Shown here piece after piece: positions 24,201-35,160 of a stretch of DNA of 64,000 bases. The notes under the pieces were generated by a model. It was not told the origin of the DNA and did no database searches. It worked only from the letters and a program-made list of their open reading frames with translations. The DNA is taken from the NCBI GenBank assembly GCA_001972305.1, contig BDDD01000541.1, forward strand, positions 213,784 to 277,783, written 5' to 3'. Position 1 is the first letter of the stretch. Each line of letters opens with the position of its first letter. The DNA is from Cephalotus follicularis. Its lineage: Eukaryota; Streptophyta; Magnoliopsida; Oxalidales; Cephalotaceae. Both the position numbers and the translations under genes were made by a program.

Positions 24201-27200
24201 ACAAAAGAAAAGTAATGTCACAAGAAAATTTAGATGACATCACTATGCTTTTATGCAGAAGAATACCTTTATTGATAGCAAATCAACTACATTATAAAGT
24301 ACAAGCAGTGTATTCTTGAACATCATATTGCTCTTGTCGTCTACATGGCAGTCATCTAAAATGGATAAGCTCTTCAGGCCAGAATTTATATCGTCCAATA
24401 CTTGCTAAATGCAACAGAAAATGAAGGAAACATTCGGTAAGAAATCAAAAGTTTATTGTCATTAAAATACAAAACCATTAGCAATATTACTCATTTCTAG
24501 GGACTAGCCTTTTGTGCATTAACACCTTTGAATTTGGTTCAGCTTCCTGATTACATAGTGCACGTAACCAATAAGCTGCAGCTAATTGATGGCAAGGTGG
24601 AGTTTCCAGGCTTCTCTGTTCATGCAAAGATTTTTTCAGTTAGTCAGAAAATCAACTCTTGAAAGGAGCAAAGGTTTTGGCAACAGGCAAGGAGAAAAAA
24701 AAGAGGAAAGAATTGAATCACTCACCATAATAGATATTGCTTCTGATAAACACTGAATACATTCCTTTAAGCCTTCAATCCCCCGGGCCCTTAGTGCCCT
24801 TCCTTTTCTAAGCAAAATATCTGATTTTTGTAAACAATCACCAGTTGTGATATGCAAGAGGATTTCTGTAATTTTTTCTTGCATCCTCCAAGATAATTCT
24901 GGGTTTAGAGGTTCCATTTCTTCATATGCAAGAAGCTCCTAAACAATTTTCAGGTAAAAGGTAGTGCATAGAGCTATTAGTCACCCATGAACAAGACAAA
25001 CACAATTCATGCATGGATCAGTAGAATTAACCTTACCATGTAATTACAGGAACATAAAGAAGACAAACCTGCTCTAGAATTATGCCAATTTTCCTCTTTA
25101 ATATTTTTTCCCAAGATGATTGTTTCTCAGTTGATGACAGTTTCTTAGAGAGTGATGGTTCCTCGGATTTTGACAGCAGATGATACAATGTTGGTGCACT
25201 ATCCTCTACATCCACTTTCTTATAAATTTTACACTGTATCTGAAGATAGAACAAAACTCAGGCACCAGAAACAAGAAAAGTAGAGTGAAAGTGGTTAAAG
25301 TCTCAGATGATACCTTAACCCACTGTTTCACCAAAGGCATAGGACCTGGAAGAGTTCCAAACAGACTTTCAGCCACAGACCAATTTTTTAGGCTCTCAGC
25401 AACCACTTCTTTGACCTTAAGACTGCCACATTGATGAAGCACATCCAAAATAAATGCACTTCTTGTAAATGCCTCAGTGACAAACTGTACAATAGAATCT
25501 TCTGAATGATCATCTTGTAGCCCCTTTGCATTGCGTGTGAAACTTTGGCAAAGAAGTACAACACAAGTCCAGGATGCTCTACAGCATAATTTTAAAGCCT
25601 TTGAAGCCTGTGAACATAGATCATTGATTCATGTAAATACCAATTTAAAGAAATTAAGCAAATAGCATGGTTAAAATACTACAGCCTTCGCAGTTTCCAT
25701 GACTTCAGCACATGAATTTTCTATGCCACATCAAGGGGGAGGAGATTGCTCCACACCATTGTGGAGCAAAATATTATTTTAGAAAATTTCATCAATAAAA
25801 GTTAATAAGAGTTCTTCATTGCAGATTTTGATCCATTCAAACATTTGATCTCATGAATAGGTAACATCGTAAGATGATAGGAAAAGTACCTCTTTTACTT
25901 TATTGTTTCTATACAGAAGCACCCCAATATTGTAGAGAGAGGAAAATAGATATTTAAGCCCCTGAGGTTGAATCCATTCACTAGCAATGATGAGCTTAGT
26001 TAGATGCACACTCTTCTGCAAAAGTAAGGGTGAACATATTAGCAAACTGAAAATTGGGAGCAGATACAGCATCGCCTCATTCCCGAAAGAATTTGAAAAA
26101 AAAAATGTGTTATCACGTAAACAGAAAGAAAAAGGATAACAAGTGCAAGACAATTAGAACAACCTTAAGTTTAAGCTCTGTGCTAACTGAAAGAATATAG
26201 GCAGCCACAACCACGTTGAGTATTGTCTTTTTATCATCAAATCCATCTCTCTCCCTTTCAGATGTACAGCTGCACACATATGTAAGCAGATCTATACTGA
26301 CATACTGATAAGAATTTAAGAAATGAAGCATCAATATATATGGTGAGTACATGTCTCATTATCATTAGGCTGCTAGCACTTTACATGACAGAATCCAGAC
26401 TTTCAATGCCCTTTTGTTAGAGTATTACACAAACAAAAAACAAAAAACAAAAAATGCATAATAAAACGATATAATTTTGTTCAACCAGAGATGACGACAC
26501 AGGCAACAAGTAACCATCACTTGAAAAGTAAGATAATTATTAAAAAGTCTAATGTCATTTCAAGAGAAATTCTTCTGTGCACAAACTCCTTTGGTGCATA
26601 AGCAACTGCATTTGTTGCAGTACCAGCAGAAAAACAAAAAAAAGAGTATTACAATTATATTACCTCTGAAATAACAGAGAAACATCACAAAATTGATGAA
26701 GAACATCCTGTATACCATACAGCTGAGTAGAAATAAGAGTGTCTTCAAATTCCACAATAATCTGTTTTTTCTCCAAAATTACGAGTTCAGCAAGTGGCTG
26801 GCACAAGAATTTCAATGCATTTAAGTAAGACAGCAGATAATCCCTCCTGCTCTTGTCCTCAAAAGTGGGATCCGAGAGTGAACCAACTTGACTGGCAGCA
26901 TTATTACATCCAACACTAGTTGTCACATAATCTTCTTTGCAGGTAATATGAAAGTAATTTTCGGATAAACCAAGCAAAACAGCTAAATTGTTCAGTCCAT
27001 CCCATTGATTAAGGAAAATTTTAATTAGAAAGTCTTCCTTTCCTTCTTTGGGGGTTGTAAAATCACCACTTCGATACTTAAGATCACAGCCCGTAAACTG
27101 CAACCCAGTGGCATAAAGCCTCAATATTAAATTCAAGGGTCTCATATCCTGATACACAAGTTAAATGTAGAATTAACATCTTGCCACAAGTATCTTATAC

Positions 27201-29470
27201 AATATTGATGTGACTAATGCATATCATGCCAAAAAAAAAGCAAACCATATTAACAAGATACCTGACGAAAACCAACTTTTGTTTGCCTAGGCACCTGATG
27301 GAAATCACCAGTTATGTCAATTAAATATCTTGCAACAGAATTACAAAGGTTTGTACCGGCATTTCGACATTTTGTGGCACAATAAGAGACGAGTTCAACA
27401 AACTCTATCCCATTGTTATCCATTTGAACCTGCCAAAAACTAAGTTGATGAACAATGCAACTAATTTGAACTAAATCAAGATATATTAGCTCAACAAAAT
27501 GAAAGAATGATGTACAATTGAAGAGAGGAGAGAACATCTAACAAGAAAAGTAACAGCTGATACTAAAAAACCAAGATGTAACTGATTCAAAACCATAATA
27601 ACAAGAGCTAAATGGAAGCTGCAATAAGGTCAATTTCAACTGTATTGGAAACCAATTGTGGGGAGTTGATGCTACACTGCTGAAATAAGTCATTAAACCT
27701 CAGTTAACATGCAATACACTTAGTTAACTTTAAGCAACTCTAATATGCAATGAGTAAGATTAATGTTTCACATACTTTCTCTCACAAGATTACAATAGAA
27801 AAATAATGCTAGATATTATACACTGCTATTCAAAGCCATGAGGTTATCAACATTATCTCATTCAACATAAATTATAGCACAACTGACGGCAAGTAATCAT
27901 TAATTGTTGAGCGCATTAAAATATTACCTATCTTACCTTGTATTCATGGGCAGTGGAGTCCAACACATGTTTTAATAGGTCAATTATGAGTGGTAATGAG
28001 TTCTCAGGTAACAAGAACAGAGAGGAACACAGTCGGCGGGCAAACTGAAAAAGAATGAATAGTCAGATACTAGCATAAAGATCCTGAAGAACAAAAGCGG
28101 CCACAAATTACATGTAAATCACCTTATAAATTTGATCTTTCATAGAAGACTTTGCATATTGTGTCAATGCAGTGTGACAAAACTCACATACCAAATCCCC
28201 GTCAAAACACATTAACTCCCCAACTAAAAAGAGAGCACATTTGCCCAGGTAGGTCACAAACACCCTGTGTAACTTCTCGTATGTGCTCACATCTAATACC
28301 CTATATTTGAAATTAAAATCGAAACAAACAAATCAATAAAACACTAAACTCAGCCCAATAAGGTCTAATTGGAAATACTTTCAATGCTTTTAAGAGTAAA
28401 ATTCCATGCAATTTTAGGCTGAGAATAAAAAAAACCTTAAAAGATGCTCACTGAACTGTACCCTGAAACTACACTAACCCCTATTTCATTCCAAGGAAAA
28501 CTAAAATAAACAAATAATAGTACATGTTTGCATTAGTAAATATTTGAGAAAATTAAAAAATCAATCTTCGATCACTTTCCCTCCATATGTATTCCCATTA
28601 ACCAAACTAAACATTTTCCAGGAAAAGAAAAAAGGGTTTGTATTCATTTTCATCTGATGTAATTTTCCTGTTTAATCCTTGAATTCAATTTGATTGGTTC
28701 AGTCATTTTAAAAATTCATATTTCCCAAACTAGCTCTTTTTTTGCTAATGCTGTCATACAAATTAACAAATACGGATAATTTGCCAAAAAAAAGGTACAA
28801 AATATACTTTGAGGAACAAACTGGTAAAACACTGAAATTAGTAAGGGCTAAAATGAACATTTAACCCAACAAAAAGAAACGAAAATCAAGCAAGACACCT
28901 GAAACAAGGCTCAATCTCATCCACCAACCGAAACAGCCTCCTATACGACCCTGCATCGTTACTATGTCCCATTGCCGCACACTTCACTATCGTGACCGCC
29001 ACATCCACGACAAGCATCCCAACCTCTTTATCCCCAAACTCACCGGAACCCCTCAATTTCTCAAAAACCCTAAACCCCTCTCTCTCCGCATCCTCGTATC
29101 TTCCTGCCGCTTCCAAGCAGCGAACCAGTCGCGCCCTCTGGCAGTGAATCGTGCACGGTTTGCAGGACAACTGGGAGGACACCAAATCCAAGCAATCCAA
29201 GCAGAGGTTATAGGCATCGAAGAGTTCTGTGACGAGGTCTTGGCTTAAATCAGAGGGATTGGAGAGGCGTTTGGGGAGGATGGAGAGGGATTTGTTGAGG
29301 AATTGAAGGTAGCGTTTGGCGAGAGAGCGGATTGTTAAGGTTTGGTCCTTTTGGGGGATTTTATGGGTGAATGGAGAGAGATAGGAGGTGAAGAGAGGGT
29401 ATATTGGCGGTGATGTAGCAGTTTCGAGTTTGGAGAGAAGAGAGGATTCACTTGTTGTTGTTGTGCTCAT
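13390..29470 (-). CDS. ESP1: Separase, cohesin-cleaving cysteine protease (27 exons)
   Basis: Separase is the caspase-fold (C50) protease that cuts the cohesin kleisin at anaphase. Exons, 5' to 3': 29470-28899, 28300-28123, 28044-27937, 27429-27262, 27148-26664, 26269-26164, 26015-25890, 25607-25314, 25239-25069, 24938-24726, 24615-24526, 24404-24267, 24192-23827, 23745-23656, 23182-22919, 22815-22692, 22590-21829, 21106-20869, 19450-19366, 18550-18353, 17157-17111, 16915-16692, 16582-16351, 15379-14974, 14496-14257, 14114-14027, 13892-13390. The total is 6516 nt, 2171 residues, in frame throughout and close to the roughly 2180 of Arabidopsis separase. The catalytic His lies in FGHGSG (about residue 2002, exon 26) and the Cys in LLMGCSSGS (about 2028, exon 27). 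Exon 23 could start at 16594 instead, also in frame. The long N-terminal part should be helical-repeat scaffold. No disruption seen; likely functional. Confidence 0.95.
15472..16146. repeat. Candidate insertion with flanking direct repeats in separase intron 23
   Basis: A 27-nt sequence at 15472-15498 (starts CTACATGATGTTACA) recurs at 16120-16146 with four differences, bracketing about 620 bp unlike the surrounding intron. The insert carries a perfect 20-bp palindrome (16021-16040, AACCTTGTAATTACAAGGTT). I do not recognise the element; it may be a decayed non-autonomous transposon or a segmental insertion. Confidence 0.4.
18700..18965. repeat. Degenerate tandem repeat in separase intron 19
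   Basis: The phrase TTTGGTCCACACCAG with TTTATT and TAGTAATGGAAT occurs near 18724 and again near 18857, and a CCATTCCTA(C/T)GGG phrase follows each copy. The units are about 133-150 bp and diverged. Origin is unknown, possibly a decayed MITE. Confidence 0.5.
20260..20807. mobile_element. hAT-like MITE, GC-rich, in separase intron 18
   Basis: This 548-bp GC-rich island begins TAAGGATGAC and ends in the inverse of TAGGAACGGAAATTT, resembling hAT ends of the TAGGGATGGCAA type. It is flanked by a perfect 8-bp duplication AATGCAAC (20252-20259 and 20808-20815), the size expected for hAT. Both arms are rich in GGGGACGGG or CCCCGTCCC, so the transcript could fold back. It has no transposase and sits between separase exons 18 and 19, where splicing should remove it. 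Short open frames inside it are composition artefacts. Confidence 0.85.
21150..21199. repeat. (ATCA)n(AT)n microsatellite in separase intron 17
   Basis: Several TCAA/ATCA units pass directly into an uninterrupted AT tract. Confidence 0.9.
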
Positions 29471-29825
29471 TATTTCAATGGAGAAATTTGAGAGCGAGAG
29501 AGAGAGAGGGAGAGAGAGGTTTTGTGTGTGCGGGTGCCTGTGGTTTAAAGGGCGCGAGAAAAGCCCCGCCTAGGGGTCATTTCAAATCTCGGCATCATGG
29601 GCTTTTGGGTTGGGCTTCAGTTGAAATTCAATTTCAAGTCCAGTCCATCTCAATGGTTTTTTTTATGGACTCTATGTTTTATTATGGATGGGCTATTAAC
29701 TTGATACTTTTATTTTCTAACCTAGTGATATTTTTTTTTGTTGCAAACATTCAATTTAAGAAATTAAGTTAAATCGATCAAATTAACAAAAATAAAGTCT
29801 ATCATAATCATAATATATCTAAATT
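29471..29825 (-). promoter_or_regulatory. Separase proximal promoter and 5' UTR
   Basis: These 355 bp are all that remain between the separase ATG and the Gypsy insertion. They hold a GA-rich leader (about 29488-29520), a GGGCGCGAGAAAAG element near 29550 that only partly resembles the E2F consensus, and TGGGCTTTTGGGTTGGGCTT near 29598-29618, which is site II-like. No TATA box is obvious. Confidence 0.45.
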
Positions 29826-29830
29826 GTATT
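29826..29830. repeat. Target-site duplication (left) of the Gypsy element
   Basis: GTATT precedes the left LTR and recurs exactly at 40404-40408 after the right LTR. Confidence 0.9.
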
Positions 29831-30733
29831 TGTTGATACAGAAATCTTTCTCTCAACAGTATCCTACGTGGAGGACTTTTATTTGTTAAGAAAAACGCTA
29901 GTCACAGATGCCTTGAGGAAGATCATGATCTCGGACACCTGCACAAGGTAACAGAAATGGTGGAAAGTCCAGGAGGTTGTTCTCCCGGGGACACTCCGAC
30001 GCTCAAGTTAGATAAGATGCAGGTGAAACAATGTACTTTGTAAAGTGAAAATGGCTGTCCTTTGTTCAGTCTGTTGAACTTGTATTTATAGTGGAGTTTC
30101 GTAACTGATTGAGCGTGTAATTCGGATGTGATCGTTATCCCCTAGGGAAATGCCGAGGATCTCGGTCATTCCCCTTATCTCCGTCTATAATGTCGTTGTT
30201 TCCTTTGTTTGTAGTTGATTGTGATTCTATCTCCTTATTTGGATAAGTGCAGATCCCGAGAAATCAGGTGGTGTTAATCCCCTTATCCCATAGATAAGGT
30301 TGAAGTCCTCCGTTTGCATGGCTGTTAGAGGGAATCGATTATGATTCTGATGCAGAGGTCATGGTCCTCTTTAGTCCGAGGATAAGAGTAGTTTGAATAT
30401 GTCCAAGGAGGAGCTTGATAGTTTCTGTGTAGTGGAGGGAATGTCTTCTGTCTTATGTCTGGTAGATACTTTGGGCTGAGGAAGTCCTCGGCCCTTACAC
30501 CTTGGATGTAGTCTTCTGCTTCTAAGTCCGAGGAGCGTTCTCGGACTTGAGGTCTCAGTGTGTTCTCTTCAAAAAATAATGGTCCTCGGCTCCAAGTCCG
30601 AGAATGAGGTTCTTTGCCATGTGTGTGCTCCTCAGCACAGCTTGTTGATAAGCTCCTAATCCCTCATGGACAGCTGGTCATGTCTGCTGTGGACACGTGT
30701 CCTTCTTAATATAAACATATTTTTCCCTCATCA
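29831..30733 (-). repeat. Left LTR (3' LTR) of the Gypsy element
   Basis: It is 903 bp, starts TGTTGATACAG and ends CCCTCATCA on the plus strand, and is about 98% identical to 39501-40403. It is dense in CCTCGG/CCGAGG motifs. Confidence 0.95.
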
Positions 30734-30752
30734 TATGCCCCCCTGGTCCTTG
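30734..30752 (-). other. Polypurine tract of the Gypsy element
   Basis: Read on the minus strand, a CAAGGACCAGGGGGGCATA tract directly precedes the 3' LTR start TGATGAGG, the expected position for plus-strand priming. Confidence 0.7.
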
Positions 30753-31139
30753 TTCTCTGACCTTGGTCAGAGGAGGAGGATCAGAGTTGAGAGTCGTGGC
30801 CCAGGCAAGACTCCTCTGCAATACTTCTTGGTAGCTCTTCCTTGCACCAATGGAACGAGGCTGAGAATGCTGCCTTTGTCATTCCTCTGACACAAAACCT
30901 AGCCTGCTTGAACCGAGGACTAGCGCCTGCCCTTTGGTCTGCCATCAATCTTATCAACAGACCTCGAGTTGTGAACCGTTATGATTAGTATTTAAGTTGC
31001 GTATTGAGTACGCTTCACACGTGGCATATACAGAGCAATTCCCGCCTCTGTCTTTTCGTTTCCCGCGCATGATGTGACGATCTATTTCCCAACCGTTGGA
31101 TCTGTTTGAGGTGGAGGGCCAGGATCCGAGGATGGGGTC

Positions 31140-31146
31140 TATAAAA
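31140..31146 (+). promoter_or_regulatory. TATA box of the antisense gene in the Gypsy element
   Basis: TATAAAA in the context TCTATAAAAGCTTTTG lies 208 bp before the ATG at 31348, on the strand opposite to gag-pol. A leader with a possible 5' UTR donor (GTAAGT, 31272) follows. Confidence 0.55.
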
Positions 31147-31347
31147 GCTTTTGTTCTTCACATAACAAAACTTTCGCTTCTTCAACCTTAAGAATTTACA
31201 GAATTTTGAGAGCTTTGTTGAGTTTGCAGTGTCTTCAGTTTCTTTTCCCAAACCTTCGAATCAAAAATTTTGGTAAGTTTCTACCAACTCTGTGCTTCCC
31301 AGATCATTTTCTTCTTTTGTGATTTCTTCTTCTTCATCTTTTATTTC

Positions 31348-33824
31348 ATGGCTAGTCAAGAACTGTCCACTGGGTCTTCTTCTTCCTCTTCTTCTTCTTC
31401 TCCCCTGTCTGTTGAGCCTTTGGCCATGGTGGTTCCCACCGCTGAAAGGCCACTTGGGGTTGAAGGCAGTCTAGGGGCTGCTGTGGGTGTCCCTGATGCA
31501 CCCGCTGCAGAGGCCAATCCTCTGCCTGAGGATTGTGTCTTTGGTTTGAGCACTCTCAGCGAAGCCGAGGTAAAAAGGCTCTCTAGAAAATATAACTTCC
31601 CTCATGGGTTGACCTTCAATCTTCCCAAGGATCCTCGGACAGTCACCGAGAGCCGAGAAGACCTCTTTGCGGTCTTCGAAGGGGCTCTTTCCCATGGTCT
31701 GAGGGTCCCTGTCCCCTCCTTTGCCATCTCGGTCCTTCTTAGCTTTAGTCTTCATCCTTCACTTCTTCAACCTCAGTCTTGGGGTTTCATGATAGGGTTC
31801 CTTGTCAAATGCATAGAGTCCGAGGTGGATGCAACTGTGAATCTCTTCAAAGAGTTTCACGTCATCTCGGCCACCCCCAAAACGATCGGGTATTTTTTCA
31901 AGTCCCGTTCTGGGGTGAAAAAACATCTTCTCAACCCCACCCAATCCATAAAAAAATGGAGGAGAAAGTACTTCCTAATAAAGGAATTTGAGGGGTTTAC
32001 TCCCTCTCCTTGGTGCACCTCCTTGGACGTTAAATCCCTGAACAGAAAATCTCGCCTGACCTCGGCTGAGAAGATAGGTCTAAGTAAGCTCCTGGCCCTT
32101 GAGCAAGAGGATGTGAACTCCACCATCACTGAGGATCGTCTGGTCCAGGCAAGACTGAGTGTGGTCCTCGGACAGGGATCATCCTCGGACGGATCCGAGG
32201 AGGAAGCATCAGAGAGAGAGGGAGAACAAGATAGTCCTCGGCCCCCAATGTCGGAACAGACTTGTATAGAACCTTTGTCTCCTTCTGTCCTTTCTGTTAA
32301 TGCTATTTTTTCTAACCTCTGCATTCCTTGATCTCTGACTCTAACTCTCTTGTCTTCTTTCAGCAATGGCTCCTCGCCGAGATCTCTCTGCCATCATTAG
32401 GGCCACCGATCAGAGAAAGGCCCTTGCACCTACTGCCCCGAAGCCTAAGGCAAAAGCTCCTGTGGTAGAGAGGCCAAGGCCGCAGACCAAAACTCCTCCT
32501 CCTCCTCCTTCTGCTAGGGTGCCTGTGGCTACTACCGAGAAGAGGAAGGAGGGAAACAAAAGGCCGGCAGACAACGCCCCCTCCTCTGAACACGCTTCTC
32601 TGACGAAGAGGAGCAGGAAGGGGAAGGCCATGGATGACACCGAGAAGGTGCGGGAGGTCGAGGACGTTGCTGCCCTCGGATCAAGCTCCCAGGATCCCAT
32701 AATTATTCCTCCATATCGGGGGGTGGAAGAGCTGCTCAATGAGTTTGAGGGCATGGAGTGCGACCGCTTGAACCTGAGTGGTCCTGGAGTCCCCCAGGCA
32801 CGTAGCCGGCTGGTCTTCTTCCCCATGGAGGTGGAGGCGAGGCAGAGGTGGTCCAACGAGGAGTTGGTAACCAATTGTCTGAGGAACCACTTGAGGGTAA
32901 GTGACCTCTGCCTTAGTTGCCTTGATTTCTCTTCTACTTTAATTCTTCATATTTTCTAACACTTTTTTGCTTCTGTGACAGTCTCTGAACGACACTCAAC
33001 TGCTCGTGGACAACTTCTCTGCAGTGGTGGCCAGGGACAGAGAGCTGAGGTCGAGCATGGCCACATTAGAGGAGACTGCTCGCTCGGCCCAAGCTCAACT
33101 GAACGAGGTTCTCAAAGTTCAGAAGTTCTTGGACAAGGAGAAGAAGCAAGCAGTTGGGGACCTTGAGGAGATGAAGGCCGAGAAGAAGGGGCTAGAGGCC
33201 AAGCTGAAACGGGCCGAGGATAAAATTGATGATTTGGTAGTCCGGCTTGAGCGGCAGCAGAGGAAAGAGAAGGAGCAGCTGAGGAAGGAACAACACCAGG
33301 CCGTGGCCGACTTCAAGAACTCGGAGGAGTTCAAGGAGTTGCTGAGGTCCTCCGTGGAGGAGTTCAAGAGCTCGGATGAGTTCGATGAAGCAGTGTTCTT
33401 AGAGGCTGCCGAGTACTTTCGTCGGGGCTTCTATGCCTGCAGGAATTGGGTCGCTTCTCTGCAGCCCAAGTTCTCGCTGGATGAAGTGGTGTATTGCCCC
33501 TCTACCGATGCATTTGACTTCTACCCAGAGGGAATTGATGCAGTGGAGGAGAAGGTCCGTCAGAGGTTGGCGGAAGGTGCCTCGTCTGCCTTGGTGGATG
33601 ATCCTGCTACTCCCACTTCTTCTGACGTGGTCATCCTTGCTGCGGATCCTGCTACTGCCACATCGGAGCCTGCATTGGACTCCTCGGCTCTTCATTCTTC
33701 TCCTGCTCCTGAGGACATTTTTGCTGGCGTTGGAGATCCTCCTCTGCCCTCTGTTGAAGCCTTCTTTCCTCCTGCACCTCTTGAAGATCCTCCGTCAGAG
33801 CACGATGATGCTCCTCAGACTTAA
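31348..33824 (+). CDS. Antisense gene of the Gypsy element ('putative gypsy-type transposon' protein)
   Basis: The likely product joins three exons: 31348-32263, 32364-32896 and 32982-33824, together 2292 nt or 763 residues. Intron 1 (GTATAG...TTTCAG) and intron 2 (GTAAGT...GTGACAG) both restore frame. The N-terminal third, after a Ser-rich start, contains the region FPHGLTFNLPKDPR to QSWGFMIGFLVKC, typical of the family annotated as 'putative gypsy type transposon' (Transposase_28). The middle is basic and Pro-rich; the C-terminal third is a Lys/Glu-rich coiled coil followed by an acidic, Pro-rich tail. It is encoded on the strand opposite to gag-pol and carried as cargo of the element. Function is unknown. 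The first intron donor is weak, so the 32366 ATG could start a separate protein. Confidence 0.75.
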
Positions 33825-33977
33825 TTTTTTGCTTTAGCCTTGTAATAGTTTTCAATCTTCTTTCTTGTAATCTTTTTGAATGTTAATAAAAAAATCTTTT
33901 GTTTCATTCTCTGATCTTGGCTTTGAATTTTTCTTCTTTGTGTTGTGTTTGATCTCTGCATTCTTATACTTGTTAAT

Positions 33978-34320
33978 AATTCCCTTAGGAATTTTGTCTT
34001 CATGGTGACCTCTGACTTTTCACTCAAATGAGCACTTGACTCCAAAAAAGCTTAAGTAACTTAACAAAAATATAAGTAGAAAAAAGGCTTTGCCTTCTCG
34101 GACCTTCTCTTCAATTGGTTGCTTGTATGTTTGAGCATCGAGTACATATATGTATTGACAATTCCCTTAGGAATTTTATCTTCGTTGTGACCTCGAACTT
34201 CTCGCACAAATGGGCAACTAACTCCAAAAAGGTTTAAGTAACTATTAATAAAGAGAACAAGCCCTTATATTCTCGGACTTAATCGATTCCACGTGTATTT
34301 GAGCTTTAAGTGTTCATGTG
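33978..34320. repeat. Tandem repeat, unit about 182 bp, in the Gypsy 3' region
   Basis: AATTCCCTTAGGAATTTT starts units at 33978 and 34160. Each is followed by TCTTC..TGTGACCTC and then CTCCAAAAA(A/G)G(C/T)TTAAGTAACT. The copies are diverged. Tandem repeats after pol are common in Tat elements. Confidence 0.7.
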
Positions 34321-34752
34321 TATTGACAGTTCCTTAGAACTTTTGACTTAGCCCAAATCACTAACCTTTCGTGGGCGAGGTCACTCAAGCTTGATAGTCC
34401 CCGTAGGACCCTTTACTTTTGAGAGTACTTTAGCTTGACAGTAACTGAGTCTTCACAAAATCTTTATACTCATAATTTGAGTTCTTGGTCTGCTCGGACA
34501 AGTTCCCATGGGTTTGCCGAGGAGAGTATCGTCTGACCTAAGAGTACTTAGGACAGGTCGGTTGAGCTTTCAGTCCACTTGGAGACACTTGTATTAAAGT
34601 GCTCAGTCCGACGAGCTTGATCGTTGCGAGTTCCCATGGATTCGCCTTTCAAGTCACGACTTTAGGTCTGGTTGGATAAGTTCCCATGGTGTTGTCAACC
34701 AGTGTTTGCTCCCTTAGGAGTCTTAGTGCTTCCTTGGAAGTCTTTTAGGCCT

Positions 34753-34862
34753 GCTCCTCGGGAGGAGTCTTTGTTGATAAATATATAGGTGCTCCTCGGA
34801 AGGAGTCTTTTGCATGCTCCTCGGAAGGAGTCTTTGACGTGCTCCTCGGAAGGAGGCTTTGG
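34753..34862. repeat. Short repeats of GCTCCTCGGAAGGAGTCTTT in the Gypsy element
   Basis: Four near-identical units start near 34753, 34791, 34815 and 34841. Each unit is itself partly self-complementary (CTCCTCGGAAGGAG), so the array could form small hairpins. Confidence 0.85.
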
Positions 34863-35160
34863 TGTATGCATCCTTGGATGCTCTTGAATGCCTGTTTCAC
34901 TGGTCTGTCTGAGACCTCGGCTTGTGTTGGTTTTCCTTTTGAGAATTAGCCTCCGTAAGGCTTAGGAAACTTAGATTACGAGATGCCCCCTTGGGGGCAT
35001 GGTTCGAGATGCTTATCTTAAAGACTGAGGGAGCTGATCGGTGGTTGTTCAGAGGTTTGAGGACTTGAACATTGGACCTCCGGTCCCTTGCAAACTTGGA
35101 ACTATAATGTTGAACACCAAATTTTGAAAAAATTCGAACTTCATTGAAAATGTCTAACAT

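Noticed and set aside
31356..32890. Minus-strand frames opposite the Gypsy antisense gene
   Set aside because: They are shadows of the plus-strand gene; the plus strand has the TATA box, frame-restoring splices and the known domain.
34753..34862. CRISPR-like array
   Set aside because: Repeats are short, unevenly spaced and lie within a plant retrotransposon; there are no spacers of constant length.
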